Positions 9,700-18,877 are shown, counted from the stretch's first letter. The stretch is 64,000 nucleotides of DNA from Rhizobium etli CFN 42 (GCF_000092045.1 NC_007761.1:2235001-2299000), one strand, 5' to 3'. The notes: generated from the sequence alone by a model not told the origin. Program-made: numbers and translations.

Positions 9700-9826
9700 A
9701 ACTTTTTCCCTCTTGCTCGATCAAGCGGAATACGATTATGTATACAATGTTGGCTACAACAAGCAATCGTCTTTTCGCCGGCGTTCAAAAGTCGCCCGCG
9801 ATCTGGTCGCAACATCTGGAGGTCCA
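9700..9826. promoter_or_regulatory. Divergent promoter of the catabolic module with candidate GntR operator
   Basis: This 127-bp gap separates gntR from the ureohydrolase gene. It contains a perfect 8-bp palindrome TGTATACA at 9739-9746 in an AT-rich setting (ATTATGTATACAATG). Sites with a GTATAC/TNGTNNNACNA core are typical of the FadR subfamily of GntR regulators. A ribosome-binding site (TGGAGG, 9817-9822) precedes the ATG at 9827. The palindrome is visible; that it is the operator is inferred from position. Confidence 0.5.
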
Positions 9827-10873
9827 ATGCCGGAGATTCTCAGTCTGGACGAACTGCGGGAGCGCTTTTCGAACGCTTCAGGCGGTGAGATGTTCGATCC
9901 GGAGTTTCGCAAGGTGGCCGACCTGGTCTTCGGCGAAGGCGATCGTCGCCAGGCGCCTTACTGCGGCGTCCCGACATTGCTGAAGGCCCCGTATCGTCCG
10001 GACGCCGCGCCCAGTTTTGCCGATATAGATATTGCGCTTTTCGGCATTCCGATGGATCTCGGGGTGACGAACCGGTCGGGCGCGCGGTTCGGGCCAAGAG
10101 CCGTACGCAACGTCGACCGCGTTGGCCCTTACGATCATGTCCTGCGGACCGCCCCGACTGCCCATGCCCGTGTTGCCGATGTCGGCGATGTCCCGTTCAA
10201 AAGCCGCTTCGATCTTGCGGCATCCCATGACGATATCGAGAAATTTGTCGGCGGCTTGATAGGGGCGGGAGTCGTGCCCCTGGCCGTCGGCGGCGACCAC
10301 TCGGTCGGCCTTCCCATACTCAGGGCCGTCGGCAGGGATCGCCCTGTGGGGATGATCCATATCGACGCCCATTGCGACACGGGCGGTTCGTTCGAAGGAT
10401 GCAAATTCCACCACGGCGGACCCTTTCGCCAGGCGGTTCTGGACGGTGTGCTTGATCCCAGGCGGACGATCCAGATCGGAATTCGCGGCAATTCCGAATA
10501 TCTATGGGAATTCTCCTATGCGTCCGGCATGACCGTCATTCATGCGGAAGACGTCGGTGATCTCGGCATCAGCGCCGTCATCGCCAAGGCAAGAGAGATC
10601 GTCGGGGCGGGGCCGACCTATGTCAGCTTCGACGTCGATTCTCTCGATCCCGCATTCGCGCCAGGCACCGGAACGCCGGAGGTCGGCGGCCTGACCTCGG
10701 CGCAGGCGCTTGGCATTCTGCGCGGCCTTATCGGCTTGAACATTGTCGGCGGCGACGTTGTCGAGATCGCTCCGCAATACGACCCGACGTCGAATACGGC
10801 GCAAATTGCGGCTCAGGTTTTGTTCGAACTCCTCTGCCTTGCGGCCGAGGCAATCAAGGTTCGCGCGCCCTAA
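9827..10873 (+). CDS. Agmatinase/guanidinobutyrase-family ureohydrolase
   Basis: 348 aa. All Mn-binding motifs of the arginase/agmatinase fold are present: GGDHS at 155-159, DAHCD at 180-184 and FDVDSLDP at 268-275. The family hydrolyses a guanidino group to urea plus an amine. Substrates in close relatives include agmatine, 4-guanidinobutyrate and 3-guanidinopropionate, which cannot be separated by eye. It opens the operon with a binding protein, aminotransferase, GGT-family enzyme and aldehyde dehydrogenase, which favours a product channelled as an omega-amino acid, for example GABA. The ATG at 9827 is chosen over an upstream in-frame Met because of its ribosome-binding site. Confidence 0.88.
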   Translation: MPEILSLDELRERFSNASGGEMFDPEFRKVADLVFGEGDRRQAPYCGVPTLLKAPYRPDAAPSFADIDIALFGIPMDLGVTNRSGARFGPRAVRNVDRVGPYDHVLRTAPTAHARVADVGDVPFKSRFDLAASHDDIEKFVGGLIGAGVVPLAVGGDHSVGLPILRAVGRDRPVGMIHIDAHCDTGGSFEGCKFHHGGPFRQAVLDGVLDPRRTIQIGIRGNSEYLWEFSYASGMTVIHAEDVGDLGISAVIAKAREIVGAGPTYVSFDVDSLDPAFAPGTGTPEVGGLTSAQALGILRGLIGLNIVGGDVVEIAPQYDPTSNTAQIAAQVLFELLCLAAEAIKVRAP

Positions 10874-10948
10874 CAAACGGACGTCGCGGAGTCTGCAACC
10901 GCCTTGCTTGGGAAAAGAGCAGGGCGCACCAAAAAGGGGAATAAAAAC

Positions 10949-11791
10949 ATGCAAGTATCAAAACTTTTGCTGACTTCCGCTTTGCTCGGCGTCATGTCGG
11001 CCGGCACTGCCGCTGCGCAGACGAAACCAACCGAAATCACCATCGCGACCGAGGGCGCCTACGAGCCCTGGAATTTTACCGGTCCTGACGGCAAGCTGGC
11101 AGGGTTCGAGATCGATCTCGCCAATGACCTGTGCGCGCGCATGAAGGTGAAATGCACCATCGTGGCGCAGGACTGGGATGGGCTCATTCCATCGCTCACG
11201 GCCAAGAAATTCGACGCCATCATGGCCTCTATGATCGTGACCGAAAAGCGCCTCGCCGTCATCTCCTTCAGCAAACCCTACGCTCCGACCGCCGCCGCTT
11301 TCATGGTCGAGAAAACCGGTCCTCTTGCAGATCTGCCGGGGACCGGGACGACAGTCGACCTCGCTGCGGACAAGGCGAAGGTGGAGCAGGAATTGCAGCC
11401 GCTTCGGGACGCTCTCAAAGGCAAGGCCGTGGGCGCCCAGGTGTCGACGGCGAACGCAGTCTTTCTCGATACCTATTTCAAGGGCGTTGTCGATCCAAGA
11501 GAATACAAGACCGTCGAGCAGCATGATCTCGACCTCCAGGCCGGTCGCATCGACGCCGTCGTCGCGCAGAAAACTTCGTTGACTGCAACGCTCGGCAAGG
11601 ACGACTTCAAGGACTACAAGATCGCCGGCCCGACCTTCAAAGGCGGGGTCTTTGGACAGGGGATCGCGGCAGGTCTTCGCAAGGACGATACGGTGTTGAA
11701 GTCGATGTTCGACGCGGCCATCGAAGCGGCGGAAGCCGACGGCACGATCAACAAACTTGCTCAGAAATGGATCAAGACATCCCTTGATTGA
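10949..11791 (+). CDS. Periplasmic amino-acid/opine-binding protein (NocT/OccT-like)
   Basis: 280 aa from the ATG at 10949, preceded by AGGGGA. The signal peptide ends near SAGTAAAQ (about residue 23). The mature start EITIATEGAYEPWNFTGP and the block AGFEIDLANDLC are very similar in pattern to nopaline/octopine-binding proteins and HisJ/LAO relatives. Later blocks (AIMASMIVTEKR; LDTYFKGVVDPREYKTVEQH; DLQAGRIDAV) continue the match. It delivers substrate to the permeases and ATPase encoded in the opposite arm. Substrate inferred as a guanidino or arginine-derived compound from context only. Confidence 0.9.
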   Translation: MQVSKLLLTSALLGVMSAGTAAAQTKPTEITIATEGAYEPWNFTGPDGKLAGFEIDLANDLCARMKVKCTIVAQDWDGLIPSLTAKKFDAIMASMIVTEKRLAVISFSKPYAPTAAAFMVEKTGPLADLPGTGTTVDLAADKAKVEQELQPLRDALKGKAVGAQVSTANAVFLDTYFKGVVDPREYKTVEQHDLDLQAGRIDAVVAQKTSLTATLGKDDFKDYKIAGPTFKGGVFGQGIAAGLRKDDTVLKSMFDAAIEAAEADGTINKLAQKWIKTSLD

Positions 11792-11823
11792 TTAAGCGGC
11801 AAAGCTCCCACGGCAGCAATTGG

Positions 11824-11855
11824 CAGCCGGCGCACCGAGTAGGTCGCGCCGGCTG
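11824..11855 (+). other. Intercistronic hairpin after the binding-protein gene
   Basis: The arms CAGCCGGCGC (11824-11833) and GCGCCGGCTG (11846-11855) are perfectly complementary around a 12-nt loop. No T-run follows, so it is not a full terminator. Such hairpins after binding-protein genes commonly protect the 5' mRNA and give higher binding-protein levels than the downstream enzymes. Confidence 0.55.
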
Positions 11856-11913
11856 ACCGGCGCAGCTTTACCGCGCGTCGCCAATGAAATAGACCCACAT
11901 TTGGAGAACCTCT

Positions 11914-13296
11914 GTGACCATCCTTCTCAACTCCGTCGAATCCCGCGACGCTGCGTTTGTTCTTCATCCCTATACCAACGCTTCTCAGCATCTGAAGGAC
12001 GGCCCGCTGGTGATCACCAGGGGCGAGGGGATCCATATCGTCGACAGCGAAGGCAACAAATACATCGAAGGTCTTGGCGGACTGTTCTGCGCGTCGCTGG
12101 GCTTCAGCGAACAACGTCTGGTAGACGCGGCGACCCGCCAGATGAAGGAATTGCCGTTCTATCACAGCTTCGGCGGCAAAACGCATGAGACGGCGGTCGA
12201 GCTTGCCGAACGGCTCATTCAGCTTTCACCGGTCGCGATGTCGAAAGTGTTCTTCGCCAATTCCGGTTCCGAGGCCAACGACACGGCCATGAAGCTTGTC
12301 TGGTACTATCACAATGCCATCGGCATGCCGGAAAAGAAGAAGATCATCTCGCGCATGCGGGCTTACCACGGCGTGACCATTGCTTCGGCCAGCCTCACCG
12401 GGTTGCCGAACAATCACCGCGATTTCGATCTGCCGATTGATCGGGTGCTGCATACCGATTGCCCGGAATTTTATCGCTATGGCCGCCCGGGCGAAACGGA
12501 GGAAGAATTCGCGACGCGCTGTGCCAACTCGCTTGAACAGATGATCCTTGCCGAGGGGCCGGAAACCATCGGCGCATTCTTCGCCGAGCCCTTGATGGCA
12601 TCCGGCGGCTGCATCGTTCCGCCGCCGACCTATTACGAGAAGATCCAGGCGATCCTCAAGAAATACGACGTGCTGCTGATCGCCGACGAAGTCATCTGCG
12701 GCTTTGGCAGGCTCGGTACAATGTTCGGTTCGGAAAGCTTCGGGCTTCAGCCGGATATGATCGTCATGGCAAAGCAGCTTTCCGCGGCCTACCAGCCGAT
12801 CTCCGCCCTGATGATCAATGAAAAGATCCATTCCGCTGTCGTTGCCGAGAGCGAGAAAATCGGAACATTCGGACATGGTTTCACCTATAGCGGCCATCCG
12901 GTCGCGACGGCCGTCGCCCTGGAAACCCTGAAAATCTACGAGGAACGTGACATCGTTGGCCACGTCCGCAACATCGCCCCGGTGTTCCAGCGGCGGTTGA
13001 ACGAGCTTGGCGACCATCCGCTCGTCGGCAACGCCCGCGGTCGTGGGCTCATCGGCACCCTTGAACTGGTTCGCAACAAGGAAACGAAAGAGCCGTTCAA
13101 GCCGACGGACGGCATTGCCATTCACGCAGGCAAGCAGGCCCAGGTCCATGGCGTCATCACGCGCGCCCTTGGCGACAACTTCTCGTTTTGCCCGCCGCTT
13201 ATCATCACCGAGGCTGAGATCCACGAATTGTTCGATCGCTCCACGCGCGCATTGGATGATACCTATACATGGGCGAGGGCAACCGGCCTCTATTGA
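11914..13296 (+). CDS. Class III (omega) aminotransferase
   Basis: 460 aa. PLP-binding Lys287 lies in VMAKQLSAAYQPIS. Also visible are the glycine-rich phosphate-binding NSGSEANDTAMK and the DEVICGFGR block that holds the ring nitrogen. It resembles putrescine/GABA/beta-alanine-pyruvate aminotransferases of fold type I. The GTG at 11914 is preceded by TTGGAGA. In this operon it would convert an omega-amino acid released by the ureohydrolase (for instance GABA) to a semialdehyde, which the aldehyde dehydrogenase downstream could oxidise. The amino acceptor is not predictable; pyruvate is usual in this subgroup. Confidence 0.9.
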   Translation: MTILLNSVESRDAAFVLHPYTNASQHLKDGPLVITRGEGIHIVDSEGNKYIEGLGGLFCASLGFSEQRLVDAATRQMKELPFYHSFGGKTHETAVELAERLIQLSPVAMSKVFFANSGSEANDTAMKLVWYYHNAIGMPEKKKIISRMRAYHGVTIASASLTGLPNNHRDFDLPIDRVLHTDCPEFYRYGRPGETEEEFATRCANSLEQMILAEGPETIGAFFAEPLMASGGCIVPPPTYYEKIQAILKKYDVLLIADEVICGFGRLGTMFGSESFGLQPDMIVMAKQLSAAYQPISALMINEKIHSAVVAESEKIGTFGHGFTYSGHPVATAVALETLKIYEERDIVGHVRNIAPVFQRRLNELGDHPLVGNARGRGLIGTLELVRNKETKEPFKPTDGIAIHAGKQAQVHGVITRALGDNFSFCPPLIITEAEIHELFDRSTRALDDTYTWARATGLY

Positions 13297-13313
13297 GCGA
13301 AGGAAGCGACGAT

Positions 13314-14906
13314 ATGCGAAATTTCGAATTGCCGGGAAGATCGATGGCCGTCGGCCGCAATGGCATGGCCGCCACATCGCACCCGATGGCGACTTTGACA
13401 GCGATCGAGATCCTGAAAGCCGGCGGCAAGGCCATCGACGCCGCCGTCGGCGCCTGTGCCGTCCAATGTGTCGTGGAGGCCGGATCCACCGGGATAGGCG
13501 GCGATTGCTTTGCGCTGCTGGCGTCGAATGGAAATGATGATGTCGTTGCCTATAACGGCTCGGGACGCACGCCGGCGGCGGCGCATTTTGCCTGGTTTCA
13601 GGAAAACGGCATCACTTCGATCGAGCGATCATCGCCGCATGCGGTGACCGTTCCTGGGGCGGTGGACGCCTGGACCCGCCTCGTTGCCGATCACGGCAGG
13701 ATGCCGCTGTCGGAAATTCTTGCGCCGGCAATTGCACTGGCGCGCGATGGTTATGCGATCACGCCACGGGTTGCCGCCGACATTTCGAACCAACGTGACT
13801 TGCTGCTGCGCGATCCATCGACCCGTCGCCTTTTCCTGATCGATGATCAGGCTCCGTTGGTCGGATCGGTTCAACATCAGCCGGAACTGGCGCAGACGCT
13901 GGAAACGATCGCAACGTGGGGCCGTGAGGGCTTCTATCGCGGTCCGGTGGCAGCCGACATGGTGACCCGGCTGAATTCCCTTGGCGGCCTCCATACAGTT
14001 GAGGATTTTGCGTTAGCTGCCGGCGAATATGTGAAGCCGGTCAGCGCGACATACCGCGGATGGACGGTGCATGAGTGTCCGCCGAACGGGCAGGGCATCG
14101 TCGCTCTGATGATCCTGAAGATCCTGGAGCGTTTCGAACGCAAAGGCGACCCGCTTGGTGTGGACAATCTGCACATCGAAGTCGAGGCCACGCGGCTCGC
14201 TTATGCGGCTCGTGATCGATGGGTGGCCGACATGGCCGCCTCAGACGTTCCGGTCGACTTCCTGTTGTCCGATGAACTCGCCGACAGCCTTGCCGCCAGG
14301 ATCGACCTGAACACCATCGCCGATGCCGGGGCCGTTGTCGACGGCGTCGAGCATGCCGACACCGTCTACATTTCGGTTGTCGACAAGGACCGAAATGTCG
14401 CCAGCTTCATCAACTCGATCTTCCATTCCTACGGAAGCGGAGTGATGGCACCGAATTCCGGCGTCTTGTTCCACAATCGCGGACAAAGCTTCAGTTTGAA
14501 GCAGGGGCATCCGAACGCGATCGGGCCGCGCAAGAGGCCCATGCACACGATCATCCCGGGTCTGGTCACCCGCAACGGCAAAAGCGTTTTGTCGTTCGGC
14601 GTGATGGGTGGGCACTATCAGGCGATGGGCCATGCCCACTTCCTCTCCAAGCTGTTCGATTTCAATCTGGACATACAAAGTGCGATTGATCTGCCTCGGC
14701 TCTTTCCGCTGCCCGGCACCACGTCAATCGAAACCGAAGCGCTTCTGCGAAGCTCGATCGGGCGTGATCTCGAAGCTCGCGGCTTCAAGGTCGTCGCACC
14801 GAATTGGGCGATCGGCGGCGCCCAGGCGATCTGGATAGACGATCAAAACAACACGCTGCTGGGCGCCTCCGATCATCGAAAAGATGGTTGCGCGCTCGGT
14901 TACTAG
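13314..14906 (+). CDS. Gamma-glutamyltransferase-family N-terminal nucleophile hydrolase
   Basis: 530 aa from the ATG at 13314, with GAAGGAAG upstream. GGT-family signatures: GGKAIDAAVGACAVQCVVEA near the start, GIGGDCFAL, and the self-cleavage site before Thr350 in HADTVYISVVDKD, which becomes the nucleophile of the small subunit. No signal peptide is seen, so the enzyme is probably cytoplasmic, unlike classical periplasmic GGT. Within this operon it may remove a gamma-glutamyl or other acyl group from the imported compound. The neighbours are 17 nt apart on both sides. The exact substrate is unknown. Confidence 0.85.
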   Translation: MRNFELPGRSMAVGRNGMAATSHPMATLTAIEILKAGGKAIDAAVGACAVQCVVEAGSTGIGGDCFALLASNGNDDVVAYNGSGRTPAAAHFAWFQENGITSIERSSPHAVTVPGAVDAWTRLVADHGRMPLSEILAPAIALARDGYAITPRVAADISNQRDLLLRDPSTRRLFLIDDQAPLVGSVQHQPELAQTLETIATWGREGFYRGPVAADMVTRLNSLGGLHTVEDFALAAGEYVKPVSATYRGWTVHECPPNGQGIVALMILKILERFERKGDPLGVDNLHIEVEATRLAYAARDRWVADMAASDVPVDFLLSDELADSLAARIDLNTIADAGAVVDGVEHADTVYISVVDKDRNVASFINSIFHSYGSGVMAPNSGVLFHNRGQSFSLKQGHPNAIGPRKRPMHTIIPGLVTRNGKSVLSFGVMGGHYQAMGHAHFLSKLFDFNLDIQSAIDLPRLFPLPGTTSIETEALLRSSIGRDLEARGFKVVAPNWAIGGAQAIWIDDQNNTLLGASDHRKDGCALGY

Positions 14907-14923
14907 GCGCGGTGGAGAGCTGA

Positions 14924-16357
14924 ATGTCGGCATATCCGAATACCCAACTTTATATCAATGGCCGATGGAGGGAAGGTTCGAACGAGGATCTAAGCATCGT
15001 CAATCCGGCCTCGGGCGATGTCATCGGCCGTGTTTCCAATGCCGGCGTTGCTGATCTCGACGAAGCGCTTTCGGCTGCCGCTGCCGGGTTTGAGCAGTGG
15101 CGGCGCATAAGTGCGTTCGAGCGAGCAAAGCTGATGCATGCGGCGGCGGAGATCCTGCGGCAGCGCAATGCGGCGATCGCTCGAATAATGACATTGGAAC
15201 AAGGCAAACCGCTCGCCGAGTCCAAGGCAGAGGCAACCGGGGCTGCCGACATCATAGACTGGTTTGCCGAGGAAGGCCGCCGTGCCTACGGCCGGCTCAT
15301 CCCACCACGAGCGGCCAATGTCAGGCAGATGGTGATCAAGGAGCCTGTTGGCCCGGTGGCGGCCTTCAGCCCCTGGAACTTTCCGCTGAACCAGGCCGTC
15401 CGGAAAGTTTCGGCCGCCGTTGCGGCCGGCTGCTCGATCATATTGAAGGGGCCGGAGGAAACGCCGGCAAGCTGTGCTGAACTGGTTCGCGCCTTTGCCG
15501 AGGCGGGTCTGCCGGCGGGCGTCCTCAATCTCGTTTTCGGGATGCCGGCCGATATTTCCAATCACCTGATCCCGCACCCCGTTATCCGGAAAATTTCCTT
15601 CACCGGATCGACCGTCGTCGGAAAGCAACTGGCCTCGCTGGCCGGCGCCCACATGAAGCGGGTGACCATGGAACTCGGAGGCCATGCGCCGGCGATCGTG
15701 TTCGATGACGCCGATATCGATCTTGCGGTCAGACTGTTGGCCGCTGCGAAGTTTCGAAATGCCGGGCAGGTCTGCGTGGCGCCGACCCGGTTTCTCATCC
15801 AGGAACCCGTCTTCGATAAATTCCTCGATGGCCTGGTAAAGGCGGCCGAGGCGATTAAGGTCGGCGATGGATTAATCGACGGCGTAACCATGGGACCGCT
15901 TGCCAACGCGAGGCGGGTAGGGGCCATGGAGGCGCTGACGGCCGACGCGGTGATGCACGGTGCGAAGATTGCGACCGGCGGCAAACGGATCGGCAATCTC
16001 GGCAACTTCTTCCAGCCGACGGTTCTCACCGAGGTACCACAGCATGCCCGCGTGCTCAGCGAAGAACCATTCGGCCCCTTGGCGATAGTGAGTGCATTTT
16101 CCGACTACAATTCTGCCATTGCGGAAGCCAACCGCCTGCCATACGGCCTGGCGGCCTATGCCTATACGACCTCCGCAAAGACCAGCGTAGCGCTTGCCCG
16201 CGACATCGAGAGCGGCATGTTGTCCGTCAATCATCATGGGCTGGCGCTGCCGGAATTGCCTTTCGGAGGCATAAAAGACTCCGGCTACGGTTCGGAAGGC
16301 GGCTCTGAAGCAATGGAGAGTTACCTCAATACGAAGCTCGTCACCGAGGCGGCTTGA
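14924..16357 (+). CDS. NAD(P)-dependent aldehyde dehydrogenase, succinate-semialdehyde type
   Basis: 477 aa, the normal length for GabD-like enzymes. Catalytic Glu250 (MELGGHAP) and Cys284 (NAGQVCVAPTR) are present, with the SPWNFPLN and FTGSTVVGK nucleotide-binding blocks. SSADH-type features include the LEQGKPLAES motif and the C-terminal PFGGIKDSGYG. It is the last gene of the operon; its stop lies 5 bp from the end of the convergent GGDEF-EAL gene. It probably oxidises the semialdehyde made by the aminotransferase to a dicarboxylate such as succinate. GabD-like substrate preference is likely but unproven. Confidence 0.88.
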   Translation: MSAYPNTQLYINGRWREGSNEDLSIVNPASGDVIGRVSNAGVADLDEALSAAAAGFEQWRRISAFERAKLMHAAAEILRQRNAAIARIMTLEQGKPLAESKAEATGAADIIDWFAEEGRRAYGRLIPPRAANVRQMVIKEPVGPVAAFSPWNFPLNQAVRKVSAAVAAGCSIILKGPEETPASCAELVRAFAEAGLPAGVLNLVFGMPADISNHLIPHPVIRKISFTGSTVVGKQLASLAGAHMKRVTMELGGHAPAIVFDDADIDLAVRLLAAAKFRNAGQVCVAPTRFLIQEPVFDKFLDGLVKAAEAIKVGDGLIDGVTMGPLANARRVGAMEALTADAVMHGAKIATGGKRIGNLGNFFQPTVLTEVPQHARVLSEEPFGPLAIVSAFSDYNSAIAEANRLPYGLAAYAYTTSAKTSVALARDIESGMLSVNHHGLALPELPFGGIKDSGYGSEGGSEAMESYLNTKLVTEAA

Positions 16358-16362
16358 GCAGG

Positions 16363-18624
16363 CTATCGGCTTGCCTTTGCCGTTCCCGTGCCCTTCATCC
16401 GGCAAAATTCGATCAACTGATCCGAGCTCATGGGTCGGGCCAGGGCATAACCCTGGAGCAAATGGCAACCGAGATCTTTCAGGATCTTCGCGTGCTCCAT
16501 TGTTTCCACGCCCTCGGCAACGATGTCGATGTTCTGCGACCGGCCGATTTCGATGATGGAGGAGACCAGACGGCGTTGCGAGGGGGAGGCGATGATCGGC
16601 TTGATGATTTCTCGATCGATCTTAAGCCTGCGCGGCTCAAATCGAAGCAAGCTGACGATACTGGCATGTTCCGTGCCGAAATCGTCGATCTCGATTTCAA
16701 TGCCGAGCGCTTTGATTGCCGGAATGACCTCGTTGAGAGCAGGCTGAAGCTCGTCGAAGGAGATTGTCTCGAGCAGCTCGAAACATAGGCGGTCCTTCGC
16801 TGCGGGGAGCGCGGACAGCTCGGCGAGCAGATTTGCCTGCGCCAGCCGGCGCGCTGAAATATTGACGGAGACCCGTGGAATATGCATTCCCAAGCCGTCC
16901 CAGCGCGTCAGCTCGAACAGCGCCTTTTGCAGGATCAGCCTGTCCATATCGCCGCTGCGCCCCAGTTTTTCCGCAGCATCCAGAAATGCGTTTGGGCCGA
17001 GCAGACCTTTTCGCGGATGATCCCAGCGGGCAAGCGCCTCGACGCCGGCGATATCAAGCGTGTTTGCATTGAACTGCGGCTGGAAGAATGCAACGAGTTC
17101 ATCGCGTTCGAGCGCTTGATTGAATTCATCCGCCAGTTCTTTTGCATGGATTGCCGCGCTGCGAAGCTCCTCGGTAAAAACGGCCGCGCGGCCGCGGCCG
17201 GCTTTCTTCGCCTCGTACAGCGCCAGATCGGCATTCAGAAGCAGCTGGCCGAGGTCGCGGTCGCGGGCGCTTTCAGTCTCCCAGGCGACACCGACGCTTG
17301 CGCCGACCACATAACCAGCTCCATCGATAAAAATGGTCTGCTGCAGTGCGTCGACAATCTGTCTGGCCAACTCGGCTGCTTTAGGCTCGGGATCGGTGCT
17401 CCAGCTGGCGAAGACGAACTCGTCTCCACCGATGCGGGCCGCTACATCGTTCGGGCCGGTCAAATCGGCAAGCCGCGAGGCCGTTGTTTGCAGGACCATG
17501 TCACCGCCGGCGTGTCCCTTTGTGTCGTTGATCTCCTTGAACCGGTCAAGGTCGATATGGATGAGGATCAGACGGTCTTGCGGATCGGGCCGCGGCGGCT
17601 GCGAGATCATTTGGTCGACAAACCGCCGATTGGGTAGCCCGGTGAGGGCATCATGCAGCGACAGGTGCTCCAGCCTCTGCCGGGCCCGGACGAGCTTGCT
17701 CTTGTGAAGGCGAAGTTTTTCGATGGTCTTCTGGCGCGATTTGGTCAGAAAGCCGACCCAGACGATCGGCGCGACAACACACAAGGCCAACAGACTCGCA
17801 TAGAGCTCAAAAGTGCCGATGCCGTTATTCTGGCCCCATCCATGCCTGGGAAGTGCGGCGAGGGACCACCGGCCGTAAGTCATATCGACGGATGCGACGA
17901 CCGGTTTCTTCTCAAAGGTTTCCAGGCCGCCAAAAAAGACCTGTTTGGGAGAGTTCGGCTCCGGCGTCGTGCTGATGGCGATCTCCAGGTCGGTCGAACC
18001 AAGACCGCTATCCCGATATAGCCTCGGAATATCGATGATCCCGGAAAGCAGACCCCAAAAGATCTGGCTGTTTCCGTCGTCGATATAAACCGGGCACCTG
18101 ACAACGAAAGCCGTTCCGCCTTGGACAAGCTCCACCGGGCCTGTCAGGACGATATTATGCGTGTTGCGCGCCAGCATCGCGGCGGCCCGTTGCTTCTCAT
18201 TTTTTCGGTAGTCGAGTCCGATGGCCTTTTCGTTTCCTGTTTCCGGATAAACCCACTGGACTACCATGTCGGGCGCTGCAGCGAAGCTTCGCAATTGTGA
18301 ATCAGGCTGCAGAATCTGGGCGGCAAGTTTGGAAAATCTGTTCTGGCCCATCGCTGGATCGACGGCGATACCCGCCGCCAAACCTTGCAACAGCTTCACA
18401 TTGCTGTTGAGGTTTGTCTGCAGTCGAGATGATATCGTCGCAAGCTCGCCGGCAACAACCGAGCGTTCGTCGGCCAGCGACCGCTCAAGCCGCCAGTTCG
18501 TTGCCACCCAGACGACGATGGCTGCGATAATGGCGGCAAATAGTGCCGGAGCGAAGGCGCTCGCATGGCTTATCAGGGAGCCCGCGAGGCTGCGAATTGC
18601 CTTTGTATGTCTTCGAAACTTCAT
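16363..18624 (-). CDS. Membrane GGDEF-EAL cyclic-di-GMP enzyme with periplasmic sensor domain
   Basis: 753 aa from the ATG at 18624. A first membrane helix (about 22-42), an extracytoplasmic region of about 220 residues resembling CHASE-type sensors, and a second helix (ASLLALCVVAPIVWVGFL) precede a GGDEF domain with intact IGGDEF and DRFKEIND, and an EAL domain with GVEALARW and the DDFGTEHAS loop. The EAL domain retains NISARR and EGVET. Both activities are therefore plausible; such hybrids often act mainly as phosphodiesterases. Monocistronic. Role probably in motility, attachment or biofilm. Confidence 0.9.
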   Translation of the reverse strand: MKFRRHTKAIRSLAGSLISHASAFAPALFAAIIAAIVVWVATNWRLERSLADERSVVAGELATISSRLQTNLNSNVKLLQGLAAGIAVDPAMGQNRFSKLAAQILQPDSQLRSFAAAPDMVVQWVYPETGNEKAIGLDYRKNEKQRAAAMLARNTHNIVLTGPVELVQGGTAFVVRCPVYIDDGNSQIFWGLLSGIIDIPRLYRDSGLGSTDLEIAISTTPEPNSPKQVFFGGLETFEKKPVVASVDMTYGRWSLAALPRHGWGQNNGIGTFELYASLLALCVVAPIVWVGFLTKSRQKTIEKLRLHKSKLVRARQRLEHLSLHDALTGLPNRRFVDQMISQPPRPDPQDRLILIHIDLDRFKEINDTKGHAGGDMVLQTTASRLADLTGPNDVAARIGGDEFVFASWSTDPEPKAAELARQIVDALQQTIFIDGAGYVVGASVGVAWETESARDRDLGQLLLNADLALYEAKKAGRGRAAVFTEELRSAAIHAKELADEFNQALERDELVAFFQPQFNANTLDIAGVEALARWDHPRKGLLGPNAFLDAAEKLGRSGDMDRLILQKALFELTRWDGLGMHIPRVSVNISARRLAQANLLAELSALPAAKDRLCFELLETISFDELQPALNEVIPAIKALGIEIEIDDFGTEHASIVSLLRFEPRRLKIDREIIKPIIASPSQRRLVSSIIEIGRSQNIDIVAEGVETMEHAKILKDLGCHLLQGYALARPMSSDQLIEFCRMKGTGTAKASR

Positions 18625-18857
18625 CAGGTCGCCAGTGTGAATGACAGGCTTGCATCCTTGCACAGTTTCTTTAAGGCAACGCTAAACCGTCGATCTGGTT
18701 GCAGGAAAGACAATCCAGTGGGGAATATCGTCAGTCGGCACGCACGGCTGCGTCCATCTTTGTAGAGCCGGGCGGGTGAGCGAGGAGGCGAGACTGTCGC
18801 ATCTCTGACTGGCCCATCTGTCGCATTACTAAATAGCCATGTGAGTTCATGCCGAAC
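18625..18857. other. Intergenic stretch between GGDEF-EAL gene and IS element
   Basis: No gene is supported. The sequence contains two copies of CTGTCGCATY about 33 bp apart (18795-18838), possibly a remnant of another element's end. The promoter of the GGDEF-EAL gene should lie near 18640-18720, but no clear consensus was identified. Confidence 0.4.
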
Positions 18858-18859
18858 TA

Positions 18860-18868
18860 CGACTTGCG
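18860..18868 (+). repeat. Left terminal repeat of the IS30 element (candidate)
   Basis: CGACTTGCG matches in inverted orientation the block at 19923-19931, just outside the transposase region on each side. The shared 9 bp is the core; the true terminal repeat is probably longer and imperfect. Confidence 0.5.
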
Positions 18869-18877
18869 CATGCGACG

